Below are positions 9,718 to 18,602 of a stretch of DNA of 64,000 bases, piece by piece. The stretch comes from Flavobacterium covae (GTDB lineage Bacteria > Bacteroidota > Bacteroidia > Flavobacteriales > Flavobacteriaceae). Below the pieces are notes generated by a model, which saw only the letters and a program-made list of their open reading frames with translations, made no database searches and was not told the DNA's origin. Position 1 is the first letter of the stretch, and each line of letters begins with the position of its first letter. The stretch is from NCBI GenBank assembly GCA_019565575.1, contig CP067379.1, positions 1,922,001 to 1,986,000 on the forward strand, read 5' to 3'. Both the position numbers and the translations under genes were made by a program.

Positions 9718-10419
9718 CTAATTAGAATCTGAAATTTGACTTTTATTTATTTTTTTTTCAATAATGATAGATTTTAGACCTAGGTTAAAGGTTTCATAGT
9801 TCATACTTAAAGCGGTTGCAAAACTTGAATTAGGTAAAGGATGAGCGCCTCCTCGTTTGATGTCAATGACTTTTAATTTTTCGTCTAAAAAATAAGAAGT
9901 AGGAAATCCTAAAGTATGTTTTAAATGAGCTACTATGGGGGCATCGTTCTTGTAAGATTCATTGGCGTAGCAAACCTCTATGTTATTGTTGAACTTTCGA
10001 GCTATTTCTTTGATGTTTTTTCGTTTATCCCAAAATAATAAGATGAATTTAATGTCCTTAGCATGCTTTTCTGCTAGTTTATTTAAAGCCTGGAACTCTC
10101 CTTTGCTAGGGACACACCAAGAGGCATAAGTAAGAATAAAGATAGGTTTTTGAATACTACTTAATTGGAGTTTTCTTTTTTCAAATGTTTTGAATGTATA
10201 ATCTTCGAAATGTGTTCCTTTAAGATGAAACTGAACTAAAGAGTCAAATAATATTTTAGAAGTATTTACATCATTTCGTTCATAAGCATAATTTACTTTT
10301 TGATTATACTTTGCTAAATGAGCTCTTAATGCGTCAGGAAAACTTGTAGTTATCACCTTGTCTTGGCAAAAACTATAAATGGAGTATAACGCAACTATTG
10401 AGAAATATAACTTTTTCAT
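9718..10419 (-). CDS. Exported thioredoxin-like (TlpA-type) protein lacking the second active-site cysteine
   Basis: I place the start at the ATG at 10417-10419 (MKKLYFSIVALYSIYSF, a signal peptide). The upstream extension would cross the 10519 terminator. A thioredoxin-like domain follows with FILTYASWCVPSK, where redox members have WCxPCK, so only the first cysteine remains. The cis-proline region GFPTSYFLDE is present. The protein has 233 residues and is likely periplasmic. Loss of the CxxC pair argues against ordinary disulfide reductase activity; it may act with one cysteine or bind other proteins. Confidence 0.7.
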   Translation of the reverse strand: MKKLYFSIVALYSIYSFCQDKVITTSFPDALRAHLAKYNQKVNYAYERNDVNTSKILFDSLVQFHLKGTHFEDYTFKTFEKRKLQLSSIQKPIFILTYASWCVPSKGEFQALNKLAEKHAKDIKFILLFWDKRKNIKEIARKFNNNIEVCYANESYKNDAPIVAHLKHTLGFPTSYFLDEKLKVIDIKRGGAHPLPNSSFATALSMNYETFNLGLKSIIIEKKINKSQISDSN

Positions 10420-10518
10420 GTTTATTATTTGCTGCGAAGATAAACGGCTCACTCTTAATGAAATAAAAAATCCGACTAACAGTCTTTTTTTTCGATTATC
10501 TACCCTAAATGTAGTAAA

Positions 10519-10543
10519 AAACCGCACTAGTTAGGTGCGGTTT
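10519..10543 (-). terminator. Terminator between the TPR gene and the thioredoxin-like gene
   Basis: Perfect 9-bp stem AAACCGCAC / GTGCGGTTT with a 7-nt loop. On the minus strand it is followed by a T run, so it ends the TPR gene transcript. Confidence 0.85.
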
Positions 10544-10567
10544 CTTAAATTTTAACATATTTTGTAG

Positions 10568-11083
10568 TTAAATTCTTTTTAGTTGTTCTTTCATCATGTT
10601 TATCTGATCTTTTAGCATATTGTGTTTGTCTAACTTTTTAGCTTCATTTAAAAGTGTCGTAGCTTCTATTTTTCTCCTTTTAGATAACGCAATTCCTGCT
10701 AGATTTAATTTAGCAAGTGCTAAGTCCTGATCCATAGATAAACCTAATGAGATAGCTTTTTTGAAAAACTTTTCGGCTTGATTTAAGTTTGTTTGAGATA
10801 CCATTAATCCATTCAAGTAATTGTAATAACCTTGTTGTTTTTGTATCAATGCCGTTTCAGGATTCTTAATTTTGTCTAACCAGTTTTTAGCTCCAGCAAA
10901 ATCCTGATTTCTTAATTTTAAGAATGCAAGTAAAATGTACTCGTTACGAAAATATAAAAAGATAGGGACTATGGAAAGTAAAAATAAAAAAATGCCATTG
11001 CCAATGTTATTTTCTATAAATTGCCAAATTCCTGTTACAACCAGCAAAGCTGCTAATACTAATTTGATATTTCTGTGAAACAT
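10568..11083 (-). CDS. Membrane-anchored TPR protein
   Basis: The 171-residue protein has two N-terminal membrane helices (about 8-24 and 30-47) and then helical repeats resembling TPRs (AEKFFKKAISLGL, LAKLNLAGIALSKRRK) in the C-terminal half. It probably scaffolds other proteins at the inner membrane; no specific partner is evident. It diverges from rpmH and has its own terminator. Confidence 0.6.
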   Translation of the reverse strand: MFHRNIKLVLAALLVVTGIWQFIENNIGNGIFLFLLSIVPIFLYFRNEYILLAFLKLRNQDFAGAKNWLDKIKNPETALIQKQQGYYNYLNGLMVSQTNLNQAEKFFKKAISLGLSMDQDLALAKLNLAGIALSKRRKIEATTLLNEAKKLDKHNMLKDQINMMKEQLKRI

Positions 11084-11197
11084 ATTAATTCCTTTTAATG
11101 TGGTGCAAATATAGAAAAGTTATACTAAGAAATAAAGGGAAGTTTTAGAGTCATCTAATAAAATTTGGTTATTTTTTTGTATTATTTTAAAAAAGGA

Positions 11198-11228
11198 TTT
11201 GCAGAAATAAAAAATGATTGTATATTTG
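11198..11228 (+). promoter_or_regulatory. Bacteroidota promoter for rpmH
   Basis: TTTG at 11198-11201, 19 nt, then TATATTTG at 11221-11228: a full match to the flavobacterial consensus, 62 nt upstream of the L34 start. Confidence 0.85.
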
Positions 11229-11290
11229 CACTCGGTTTTTAGAAGACCAAATAACTAGATAAATATACAGGATTTTAAAGATAAAAAGCT

Positions 11291-11452
11291 ATGAGTAAGA
11301 GAACATTTCAACCATCGAAAAGAAAAAGAAGAAATAAACACGGATTTATGGAAAGAATGGCTTCTGCAAACGGAAGAAAAGTTCTTGCTCGTCGTCGTGC
11401 TAAAGGAAGACATAAGTTAACCGTTTCTTCTGAACCAAGACATAAAAAATAA
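11291..11452 (+). CDS. rpmH: 50S ribosomal protein L34
   Basis: This small ORF codes for 53 residues, [20 protein letters not shown] at the start, with arginine/lysine-rich composition and the [15 protein letters not shown] segment diagnostic of L34 in the large ribosomal subunit. It has a consensus promoter and a terminator of its own. Unlike the classical order it is not next to rnpA or dnaA here, but is followed by carB. Confidence 0.97.
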   Translation: MSKRTFQPSKRKRRNKHGFMERMASANGRKVLARRRAKGRHKLTVSSEPRHKK

Positions 11453-11476
11453 TGATTGTTCAACAATCTATACTAA

Positions 11477-11505
11477 GGCGTTACTTTTATTGGTAACGCC
11501 TTTTT
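11477..11505 (+). terminator. Terminator of rpmH
   Basis: Perfect 8-bp stem GGCGTTAC / GTAACGCC with an 8-nt loop and a T5 tail, 24 nt after the L34 stop. Confidence 0.92.
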
Positions 11506-11508
11506 AAA

Positions 11509-11541
11509 AAATAATTTAGAAAGCACCTTTCTAAATTATTT
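11509..11541. other. Perfect 15-bp hairpin upstream of carB
   Basis: A 15-bp arm (11509-11523) is exactly complementary to 11527-11541 around a CAC loop. It sits between the rpmH terminator and the carB start at 11598. On the plus strand no T run follows, so it is not a simple terminator in the carB direction; on the minus strand Ts follow. It could be a structured leader or an RNA-stability element. Confidence 0.6.
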
Positions 11542-11597
11542 GAAAAATAAAAAGAATACACTAATACCGCTCGTTAACAGCATAAACAACACACAAA

Positions 11598-14453
11598 ATG
11601 CCAAAAGACAACTCTATTAAATCGGTTTTAATTATTGGGTCAGGACCTATTATCATTGGTCAAGCTTGTGAATTTGATTATTCAGGTTCTCAATCTGCCC
11701 GTTCATTAAGAGAAGAAGGAATTGAAGTAATTTTAATCAATTCTAATCCCGCAACTATTATGACGGATCCTTCTATGGCAGATCATATTTATCTTAAACC
11801 GCTAACAACAAAATCAATTATCGAAATTCTTAAAGCACACCCGCAAATTGATGCAGTACTTCCAACTATGGGGGGACAAACAGCTTTAAATTTATGTTTA
11901 GAAGCAGAAGATAAAGGTATTTGGAAAGATTTTGGTGTAAAATTAATTGGGGTAGATGTAAATGCTATCAATATTACCGAAGATAGAGATCAATTTAAAG
12001 ATTTGTTAAATAAAATAGGGATTCCACAAGCACCAGCTAAAACAGCTAATTCTTTCTTAAAAGGAAAAGAAATTGCACAAGAATTTGGTTTTCCATTAGT
12101 AATCCGTCCTTCGTTTACATTAGGAGGAACAGGAGCTGCTTTCGTTCATAAAAAGGAAGATTTTGATGCTTTATTAACTCGTGGTTTAGAGGCTTCACCT
12201 ATACATGAAGTACTAATTGATAAAGCTCTTTTAGGATGGAAAGAATACGAATTAGAATTATTACGCGATAAAAACGATAACGTTGTAATTATTTGTACTA
12301 TCGAAAATATGGATCCTATGGGAATCCATACAGGAGATAGTATTACAGTAGCACCGGCCATGACATTGTCCGATACAACTTTCCAAAAAATGCGTGATAT
12401 GGCAATGCACATGATGCGTAGCATTGGTAACTTTGCGGGGGGGTGTAACGTTCAGTTTGCCGTTTCTCCAGATGAAAAAGAAGATATTGTTGCCATTGAA
12501 ATTAATCCTCGTGTATCTCGCTCATCAGCATTAGCTTCAAAAGCAACAGGGTATCCAATTGCAAAAATTGCTACTAAATTAGCTTTAGGCTATACGTTAG
12601 ATGAATTACAAAACCAAATTACAAAATCAACTTCAGCTCTATTTGAACCCACATTAGATTATGTCATTGTAAAAATTCCTCGTTGGAATTTTGATAAATT
12701 TGAAGGATCAGACAGAACATTAGGTTTACAGATGAAATCCGTTGGGGAAGTAATGGGGATTGGGCGTTCTTTTCAGGAAGCATTGCACAAAGCCACACAA
12801 TCTTTAGAGATTAAGCGTAATGGCTTAGGAGCAGATGGTAAAGGATATAAAAATTATGAACAAATTATAGAAAAACTCACCCATGCAAGTTGGGATCGTG
12901 TATTTGTTATATACGACGCAATTGCTATGGGAATTCCATTATCAAGAATTCATGAAATCACAAAAATAGATATGTGGTTCTTGAAAGAATACGAAGGTTT
13001 GTATTTATTAGAAAAAGAAATTTCTAAATACAAATTAGATACTTTGCCAAAAGAACTATTGCTTGAAGCAAAACAAAAAGGATACGGTGATCGCCAAATA
13101 GCACACATGTTAGGTTGTTTAGAAAGTCAAGTACATACACTAAGAGAAGAAATGAATATTCAACGTGTGTACAAGTTAGTAGATACATGTGCAGCTGAAT
13201 TTAAAGCACAAACACCTTATTATTATTCTACTTTTGAAGCAGAGATAGAAAAAGCAGATGGTACAAAATATGTACATAACGAAAGTGTAGTTTCTGATAA
13301 GAAAAAAATTGTAGTTTTAGGTTCAGGACCTAACCGAATTGGACAAGGTATTGAATTTGACTATTCTTGTGTACACGGTGTTTTAGCCGCTAAAGAATGC
13401 GGGTATGAAACTATTATGATTAATTGTAATCCAGAAACAGTTTCTACAGATTTTGATACAGCTGATAAATTATATTTTGAACCTGTGTTTTGGGAACATA
13501 TTTATGATATTATTCGTCATGAAAAACCAGAAGGCGTAATTGTGCAATTAGGTGGACAAACCGCTCTAAAATTAGCTGAAAAATTAAGTAAATATGGTGT
13601 TAAAATAATAGGAACAAGTTTTGACGCATTAGATTTAGCTGAAGATAGAGGACGCTTTTCAGAATTATTAACGGACTTAGAGATACCATTCCCTAGGTTT
13701 GGAGTAGCAGAAAATGCTGAAGAAGCAGTCAAATTAGCAGATGAATTAGATTTTCCATTATTAGTACGTCCTTCGTATGTATTAGGAGGACAAGGGATGA
13801 AGATTGTAATCAATAAGCAAGAACTAGAAGAACACGTTATTGAAATCTTAAAACATATTCCAAATAACAAATTGTTGTTAGACCATTATTTAGATGGCGC
13901 TATAGAAGCAGAAGCCGATGCTATTTGTGATGCAGATGGAAATGTGTACATAATAGGAATTATGGAACACATTGAGCCTTGTGGAGTGCATTCAGGGGAT
14001 AGTAATGCAACTTTACCGCCGTTTAATTTAGGTGAGTTTGTAATGCAGCAAATAAAAGATCATACTGAAAAAATAGCAAAAGCATTAAAAACAGTAGGTT
14101 TGATAAATATTCAGTTTGCTATAAAAGAAGATACCGTTTATATTATAGAAGCTAATCCAAGAGCATCGCGTACCGTACCATTTATAGCAAAAGCTTATGG
14201 TGAACCTTATGTAAACTATGCTACTAAAGTCATGTTAGGTGATAAAAAAGTGACGGATTTTGCATTCAATCCCAAACTTAACGGTTTTGCTATTAAACAA
14301 CCTGTATTTTCATTCAATAAGTTTCCAGGAGTTAATAAAGCATTAGGTCCCGAAATGAAATCAACAGGAGAAAGTATCTTATTTATTGATGATTTAAAGG
14401 ACGATCAGTTTTACGAATTATACTCTAGAAGAAAAATGTATTTAACAAAATAA
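11598..14453 (+). CDS. carB: Carbamoyl-phosphate synthase, large subunit
   Basis: The 951-residue protein opens with KSVLIIGSGPIIIGQACEFD and contains two homologous carboxyphosphate/carbamate ATP-grasp halves. The second begins at about residue 570 with KKIVVLGSGPNRIGQG. It makes carbamoyl phosphate from bicarbonate, ATP and glutamine-derived ammonia for pyrimidine and arginine synthesis in the cytosol. It stops at about the end of the second ATP-grasp domain and lacks the C-terminal MGS-like allosteric domain of the roughly 1070-residue E. coli enzyme, so UMP/ornithine control is unlikely. The small subunit gene is not in the window. The long frame is fully intact. Confidence 0.96.
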   Translation: MPKDNSIKSVLIIGSGPIIIGQACEFDYSGSQSARSLREEGIEVILINSNPATIMTDPSMADHIYLKPLTTKSIIEILKAHPQIDAVLPTMGGQTALNLCLEAEDKGIWKDFGVKLIGVDVNAINITEDRDQFKDLLNKIGIPQAPAKTANSFLKGKEIAQEFGFPLVIRPSFTLGGTGAAFVHKKEDFDALLTRGLEASPIHEVLIDKALLGWKEYELELLRDKNDNVVIICTIENMDPMGIHTGDSITVAPAMTLSDTTFQKMRDMAMHMMRSIGNFAGGCNVQFAVSPDEKEDIVAIEINPRVSRSSALASKATGYPIAKIATKLALGYTLDELQNQITKSTSALFEPTLDYVIVKIPRWNFDKFEGSDRTLGLQMKSVGEVMGIGRSFQEALHKATQSLEIKRNGLGADGKGYKNYEQIIEKLTHASWDRVFVIYDAIAMGIPLSRIHEITKIDMWFLKEYEGLYLLEKEISKYKLDTLPKELLLEAKQKGYGDRQIAHMLGCLESQVHTLREEMNIQRVYKLVDTCAAEFKAQTPYYYSTFEAEIEKADGTKYVHNESVVSDKKKIVVLGSGPNRIGQGIEFDYSCVHGVLAAKECGYETIMINCNPETVSTDFDTADKLYFEPVFWEHIYDIIRHEKPEGVIVQLGGQTALKLAEKLSKYGVKIIGTSFDALDLAEDRGRFSELLTDLEIPFPRFGVAENAEEAVKLADELDFPLLVRPSYVLGGQGMKIVINKQELEEHVIEILKHIPNNKLLLDHYLDGAIEAEADAICDADGNVYIIGIMEHIEPCGVHSGDSNATLPPFNLGEFVMQQIKDHTEKIAKALKTVGLINIQFAIKEDTVYIIEANPRASRTVPFIAKAYGEPYVNYATKVMLGDKKVTDFAFNPKLNGFAIKQPVFSFNKFPGVNKALGPEMKSTGESILFIDDLKDDQFYELYSRRKMYLTK

Positions 14454-14456
14454 AAT

Positions 14457-14637
14457 TTTAAGAAAGCTGTCCAAAAAACAATATTTAAAAATATAGTCTA
14501 TACTTTAACAATTCAATAAGTAGAATCCTTTAGCGTTATACTATTTAATTTTTAATCATTTATAAAAGCTTATTTAGGTAGAATAGAGGGAGAAAGACTC
14601 AATAAAATTAAATGACTTTTGGGGCAGCTTGCTTTTT
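14457..14637. repeat. MITE-like inverted-repeat element between carB and the ClC gene
   Basis: The left end AAGCTGTCCAAAAAAC and the right end (reverse complement AAGCTGCCCCAAAAGTC) are inverted copies and match the IS1182-type end (GGCTGTCCAAAAAG). The element begins within a few bases of the carB stop and fills nearly the whole intergenic space. No ORF is inside. Confidence 0.6.
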
Positions 14638-14689
14638 ATTAAATGTTTTGCTTATTATTATTTATATTTGGCATACTATAAACTAAATT

Positions 14690-16506
14690 ATGCCAAGGAG
14701 AATTTCAGCTAAAATCCAACTTCTTTTCAGAACCCTTTTTGCTCGTTTAGAATATTTCTTTTTTAAAGCAAAAGAAATGCTTTCTGAACGCAATTTTTTA
14801 TATTTATCCAGTGTAGCGATAGCAATTTCAGTTTCTTTGGCTGTAATTTTTCTTAAAACCTTTGCTCACAAAGTTTTTATTTGGGCTAATCTTCTTAATA
14901 AATACTTAAAATTACCCTACCCTAATAGTATGTTGCCTATTATTGGTTTGATTTTAACAGTCTTTGTAATCAAACGATTTTTGGGAGGAAGTATAGAAAA
15001 AGGAAGTGCAAAAATTTTGCATTCTATTGCAAAAAAAGGAGGAATTGTACCTAGAAAGCAAATGTATGCTCAAATTATGACCAGTTCTTTAACAGTTGGA
15101 TTAGGAGGATCAGCAGGACTAGAAAGTCCGATTGTTATTACAGGGGCTGCATTTGGATCTAATTATGCACAAAAATACTCTTTGTCCAAAAATAATAGAA
15201 TATTATTATTAGCCTGTGGAGTAGCAGCTGGTATAGGCGCAGCATTTAATGCCCCTATTGCGGGAGTCCTTTTTACTATTGAAGTTATATTGGCAGACAT
15301 TTCCATTTCTGCGTTTATTCCTATTATGATTTCAGCTGCAACGGGGGCTTTGGTAAGTAAAATAGTTATTAGTGGTGAGGTTATTTTGAGTTTCCAAAAA
15401 GTACAAGCATTTAATTTTTCAAATACGTTTTTTTATATTTTATTAGGAGTATTGGCAGGTTTAGTTTCTGTTTATCATGCCCGCACATTTAGGAAAATAG
15501 AACATTTTTTTAACCACTTTTCAGAACGAATTTATGCAAAAGCTATTTTTGGAGCATTAATTTTAGCGGTTTTAATTTTCTTTTTCCAACCTTATTCGGA
15601 GAAGGATATGAAAGTATAAAAATTTTATCTACATCACATCCTGAAATACTCTTAGAAAATACCTTATTAGAGTGTGTTAAAAATGAAAAATGGGTTCTGA
15701 TTCTTTTTATCGGAGTTATTGTGTTTATAAAATCTATAGCCACAGGAATTACTTTAGGAAGCGGAGGCAATGGAGGTAATTTTGCTCCATCATTATTTGT
15801 GGGATCTTATTTAGGGTTTGTAGTAGCCAAAACAATCAATATATTAGGGATTTCTCAATTACCTGTAACAAATTTTACGATAGTGGGAATGGCAGGTATA
15901 CTTAGTGGACTGTTTCATGCTCCTCTTACAGCTATCTTTCTGATTGGCGAAATTACAGGAGGATACGACTTAATGATTCCTCTAATGATTGTCTCTTCTG
16001 TCAGTTATGCGGTTTCTAAGCGTTTTGAAGAACATTCTATGGATGTAAAAATGTTAGCTAACTCAGGAGATGTTTTTACAAGCAATAAAGATAAAAATGT
16101 ACTACAAAGTATCGAAGTACAAAAGTTGATAAATGTAAAAGCTGAAACACTATCGCCAGAAGATTTGTTGGATAAAATCATAGAAATAATATCGGATAGT
16201 AAACAAACCATTTTTCCAGTTCTAAATAAAGAACAAAAGGTAATAGGAATTGTGTATTATGATCTTGTAAAAAAAATCTTATTCAATTCTTTTCAGGTTA
16301 AATTTACAAAAGTACAAGAAATAATGTCAAGTGATTTTTTAGTAATTGATATTAATGAAGACATTGACGAAATAATGAATAAATTAGATAGTAAGGAAAT
16401 AGAGAGTATTGTTGTGCTAAAGAATAATACATTTTATGGAATTTTAGATAAAATTAAAATTTTAGAAAATTATAGGTTGACTTTTAAAAATTTGTTGATT
16501 AATTAA
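14690..16506 (+). pseudogene. ClC family chloride channel/transporter with CBS domains, frameshifted
   Basis: Joined frames give about 605 residues. The ClC membrane domain (about 40-420) shows GGSAGLESPIVITGAAFG, which carries the gating-glutamate position, IGAAFNAPIAGVLFTIE and GSGGNGGNFAPSLFVGS. Two CBS motifs follow (about 455-600), which bind adenine nucleotides in relatives. The protein moves chloride, possibly in exchange for protons, across the inner membrane. The frame breaks at 15592-15593, where one T is missing from CCTTTATTC; restored, it reads PLFGEGYES. A MITE-like element lies directly upstream. Confidence 0.85.
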
Positions 16507-16517
16507 GGAAATTTCAA

Positions 16518-17205
16518 TCAAAATCCTTCTGACAGAATTGAAAGTAATTTGATATTAATGATTTTTATTGTTCTGCTATGGTTGATTAAAATACCTTCAG
16601 ATTCAAAAAAGCTAATTACTCTAACGACCGTTTCTTCCAGATGTTTCAGAGTATTTGGCTATGTCTGATTTTGTCATAGATATTTCATATTCTTCCTTTT
16701 CTGTCCTATACTTTTCATCTAAAATGAGCAAAATTAAAGCAATTTTTTCTTTTGCTGATTTATGAGAAAGTGAAGTAATCAAATTAATCCAAACATTAAA
16801 TTCGAAACTTAAAATTTGAACCAAGTTAAATGAAAGATTAGGCGATTTTTTAGTAATTTCAATGAATTTATTTCCTTCATAAACTTCTACTTGACTGTCT
16901 TCTAGTAGAATAGCAGTTACAGGATGCTTTTCATTACTCAATAACGGTCTAAATCCAAAGAACTCCCCCTCGACGAAGATATATACAATTCTAGTTTTTC
17001 CATCTTGATTAAGTTGCTCTATCTTTACTTTTCCTTTTATTAATCTATATACAGCTTTAGCTTCTGTACCTTCTTCGTAAAGAATATTTCCTTTGAAATG
17101 GTTTTCAATTGATTTATTGGCTTCTAATTCTTGTAAAAATTTAGGTTTCACATCTTTAAGAAGTTCATGACTCCTAAAGGTATACTTTGTTATATCAAAA
17201 CTCAT
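16518..17205 (-). pseudogene. Crp/Fnr family transcriptional regulator, frameshifted in the DNA-binding helix
   Basis: The protein has a cyclic-nucleotide-binding-like beta barrel (about 25-125; GNILYEEGTEAKAVYRLIKGKV) and a long dimer helix. A winged helix begins at SKSDIAKYSETS in modified form. The visible frame stops at 16621, but removing one base from CTTCCAG at 16634-16640 gives SETSEETVVRVISFFESEG and a normal end at 16518 (about 229 residues). ETVVRVIS is the usual FNR-type recognition helix. It diverges from the exported-protein gene at 17295 and might regulate it. The signal sensed is unknown. Confidence 0.8.
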
Positions 17206-17242
17206 GAAAAATAGTTTTATTTAAATATTGACGATGGTCAAC

Positions 17243-17271
17243 TTTGTTAAAATAAAGGTTTATTATTTTTG
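17243..17271 (+). promoter_or_regulatory. Promoter for the 17295 gene
   Basis: TTTG at 17243-17246, 17 nt, TATTTTTG at 17264-17271. The expected transcription start, around 17278, rules out the GTG at 17271 as start codon and supports ATG 17295. The AACTTTGTT text around the -33 box, next to a divergent Crp/Fnr gene, could also be an operator, but no clear palindrome is seen. Confidence 0.65.
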
Positions 17272-17294
17272 TGATATGTAAAAGTATTAATAAA

Positions 17295-17735
17295 ATGAAG
17301 AAGATTTTAACCTTGACTTTTTTTGTTTTAACATTTTGTAATAATTTGAATGCTCAGAGTAAAAATGTTTCAAAAAGTATAATTGATCCAACAGCACGTG
17401 TTACTAAATTTCACGAAAAAAGAGAACTAGAAGAAATGCAAAAAGGAGGATTAGTAGAACTATATTTAGAACGAATTCGCGTTTTAGCTAATAGAATTCC
17501 TTTTATTGCCTTAACGAATAAAGCTGGTATATCTATGCAAGATATAGGAATACCCGAAAATTCAGGATATGGAAAGTTTTTAGACAAACAACATGAGGCT
17601 ATTAAGAATTTTATATTAGAGACAGAAAGTTGTCAAAAATCAATTACTCCTTTTGCTGATAAAAATAACATTATAAATGCAATTTTAGCTTATGAAACTA
17701 TTTTAAAAGATCTAAAAATGTTGCATGATAATTAG
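17295..17735 (+). CDS. Small exported protein of unknown function
   Basis: The 146-residue protein starts MKKILTLTFFVLTFCNNLNAQ, a signal peptide ending before SKN. The mature part is helical and charged (REREL-like EKRELEEMQKGGLVELYLER), with one cysteine (ESCQ) in the second half. I recognise no domain, although similar short secreted proteins occur in flavobacteria. It diverges from the Crp/Fnr regulator. Confidence 0.6.
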   Translation: MKKILTLTFFVLTFCNNLNAQSKNVSKSIIDPTARVTKFHEKRELEEMQKGGLVELYLERIRVLANRIPFIALTNKAGISMQDIGIPENSGYGKFLDKQHEAIKNFILETESCQKSITPFADKNNIINAILAYETILKDLKMLHDN

Positions 17736-17776
17736 TTATATAGTGCTTTATTTCTGTTTTTATAACTGAAATGGTT

Positions 17777-17880
17777 AGGTTTTCCAGCTGTAATTGTTAT
17801 AAGTTTGGGTTGTGCACAAAAATGTTTTGTTCTTGTGATTGATTTTAATCAGTTACTGTTTTAACTAAGCTGGAAAACCT
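17777..17880. repeat. Inverted-repeat element with 13-bp perfect ends
   Basis: AGGTTTTCCAGCT (17777-17789) and AGCTGGAAAACCT (17868-17880) are exact inverse copies bounding a 104-bp AT-rich segment without an ORF. The ends differ from the GGCTGTCC family, so it may be a separate small element or a long-stem RNA. Confidence 0.55.
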
Positions 17881-17965
17881 TCCATTCCGCAGAGTCTCAT
17901 TATGTGTTCTTAAAATTATGAATAATCAGATTATAGATTATATTTATTGCTTAACTCTAATTTTT

Positions 17966-18154
17966 AAAAGACTGTCTGAAATATACCTAATTTGTTATCT
18001 AGAATTTCCGTTTGATGTTTAACTCTAGTCGATTAAAACGAGAATAGATTATTTGTTCGAATAGATGAAATAATCATCAATACTAATTAATCCTCTTTTA
18101 TAAAGATTGACAAAAATTTGATTTTTTACTTATTTACTAGATAGACAGTCTTTT
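17966..18154. repeat. MITE-like element, 189 bp
   Basis: Perfect 12-bp terminal inverted repeats AAAAGACTGTCT / AGACAGTCTTTT. The ends resemble the AAAGAGGCTGTCC end of the IS1182-type element with two bases missing. No ORF inside. Confidence 0.6.
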
Positions 18155-18226
18155 TTGTTTTTTGAAAAAAGAAACCTTGATTTTTTAAAAGAAAAACCTC
18201 TTAAAATAAGAGGGATAAGGTTTTTT

Positions 18227-18271
18227 AAACAGCTCTTACTTTTTGATTTTAAAAAGAAGAGCTGTTTTTTT
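18227..18271. terminator. Terminator-like hairpin in the 17.7-18.6 kb gene-free region
   Basis: Perfect 11-bp stem AAACAGCTCTT / AAGAGCTGTTT with a 19-nt loop and a T run. A smaller hairpin, CCTCTT / AAGAGG, lies just upstream at 18197-18213. No gene is close enough to be an obvious client. Confidence 0.5.
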
Positions 18272-18467
18272 ATACCATTTAAACTTAAAATATACTGGAT
18301 TAAAAAGTAAAGTTTTCGATACGTTTTTTAAATTTTAAAAACAACTCGAATAGACGGTTGAGTATATAATCGAAATCATCGTTAGTTTGAATGCGAAGCG
18401 CATCGAGAACTAACACTAATTTTTGTAGATGTATTATTTTTTTTAAAAAACAAAGTTTAAATGATAT
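18272..18467. repeat. ATACCATTTAAAC-type interspersed repeat, 196 bp
   Basis: It is bounded by ATACCATTTAAACTT and its inverse AAGTTTAAATGATAT (14 of 15 matching). The left ~75 bp is nearly identical to the repeat at 37493. The middle (sequence around GCGAAGCGCATCGAGAACTAA) matches, in inverse, the tails of the arrays at about 55480-55555 and 57360-57430. It is therefore an internally deleted relative of the Rpn-linked arrays. From 18468 to 18602 nothing else is recognisable. Confidence 0.7.
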
Positions 18468-18602
18468 AATTGGGTTAAAAGTAAACGATCCTAGTATAAA
18501 ATAATACCAAAGAAAGTTGTTAAACTATAGTACATCATTAATATCAGTTGGAGCAATTTTTATTTAATGAATAAAAATAAATGAGATACAAATAGTAGCT
18601 CG

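Noticed and set aside
10420..10527. N-terminal extension of the thioredoxin-like protein
   Set aside because: It runs into the terminator at 10519-10543 and would place a signal peptide inside the protein.
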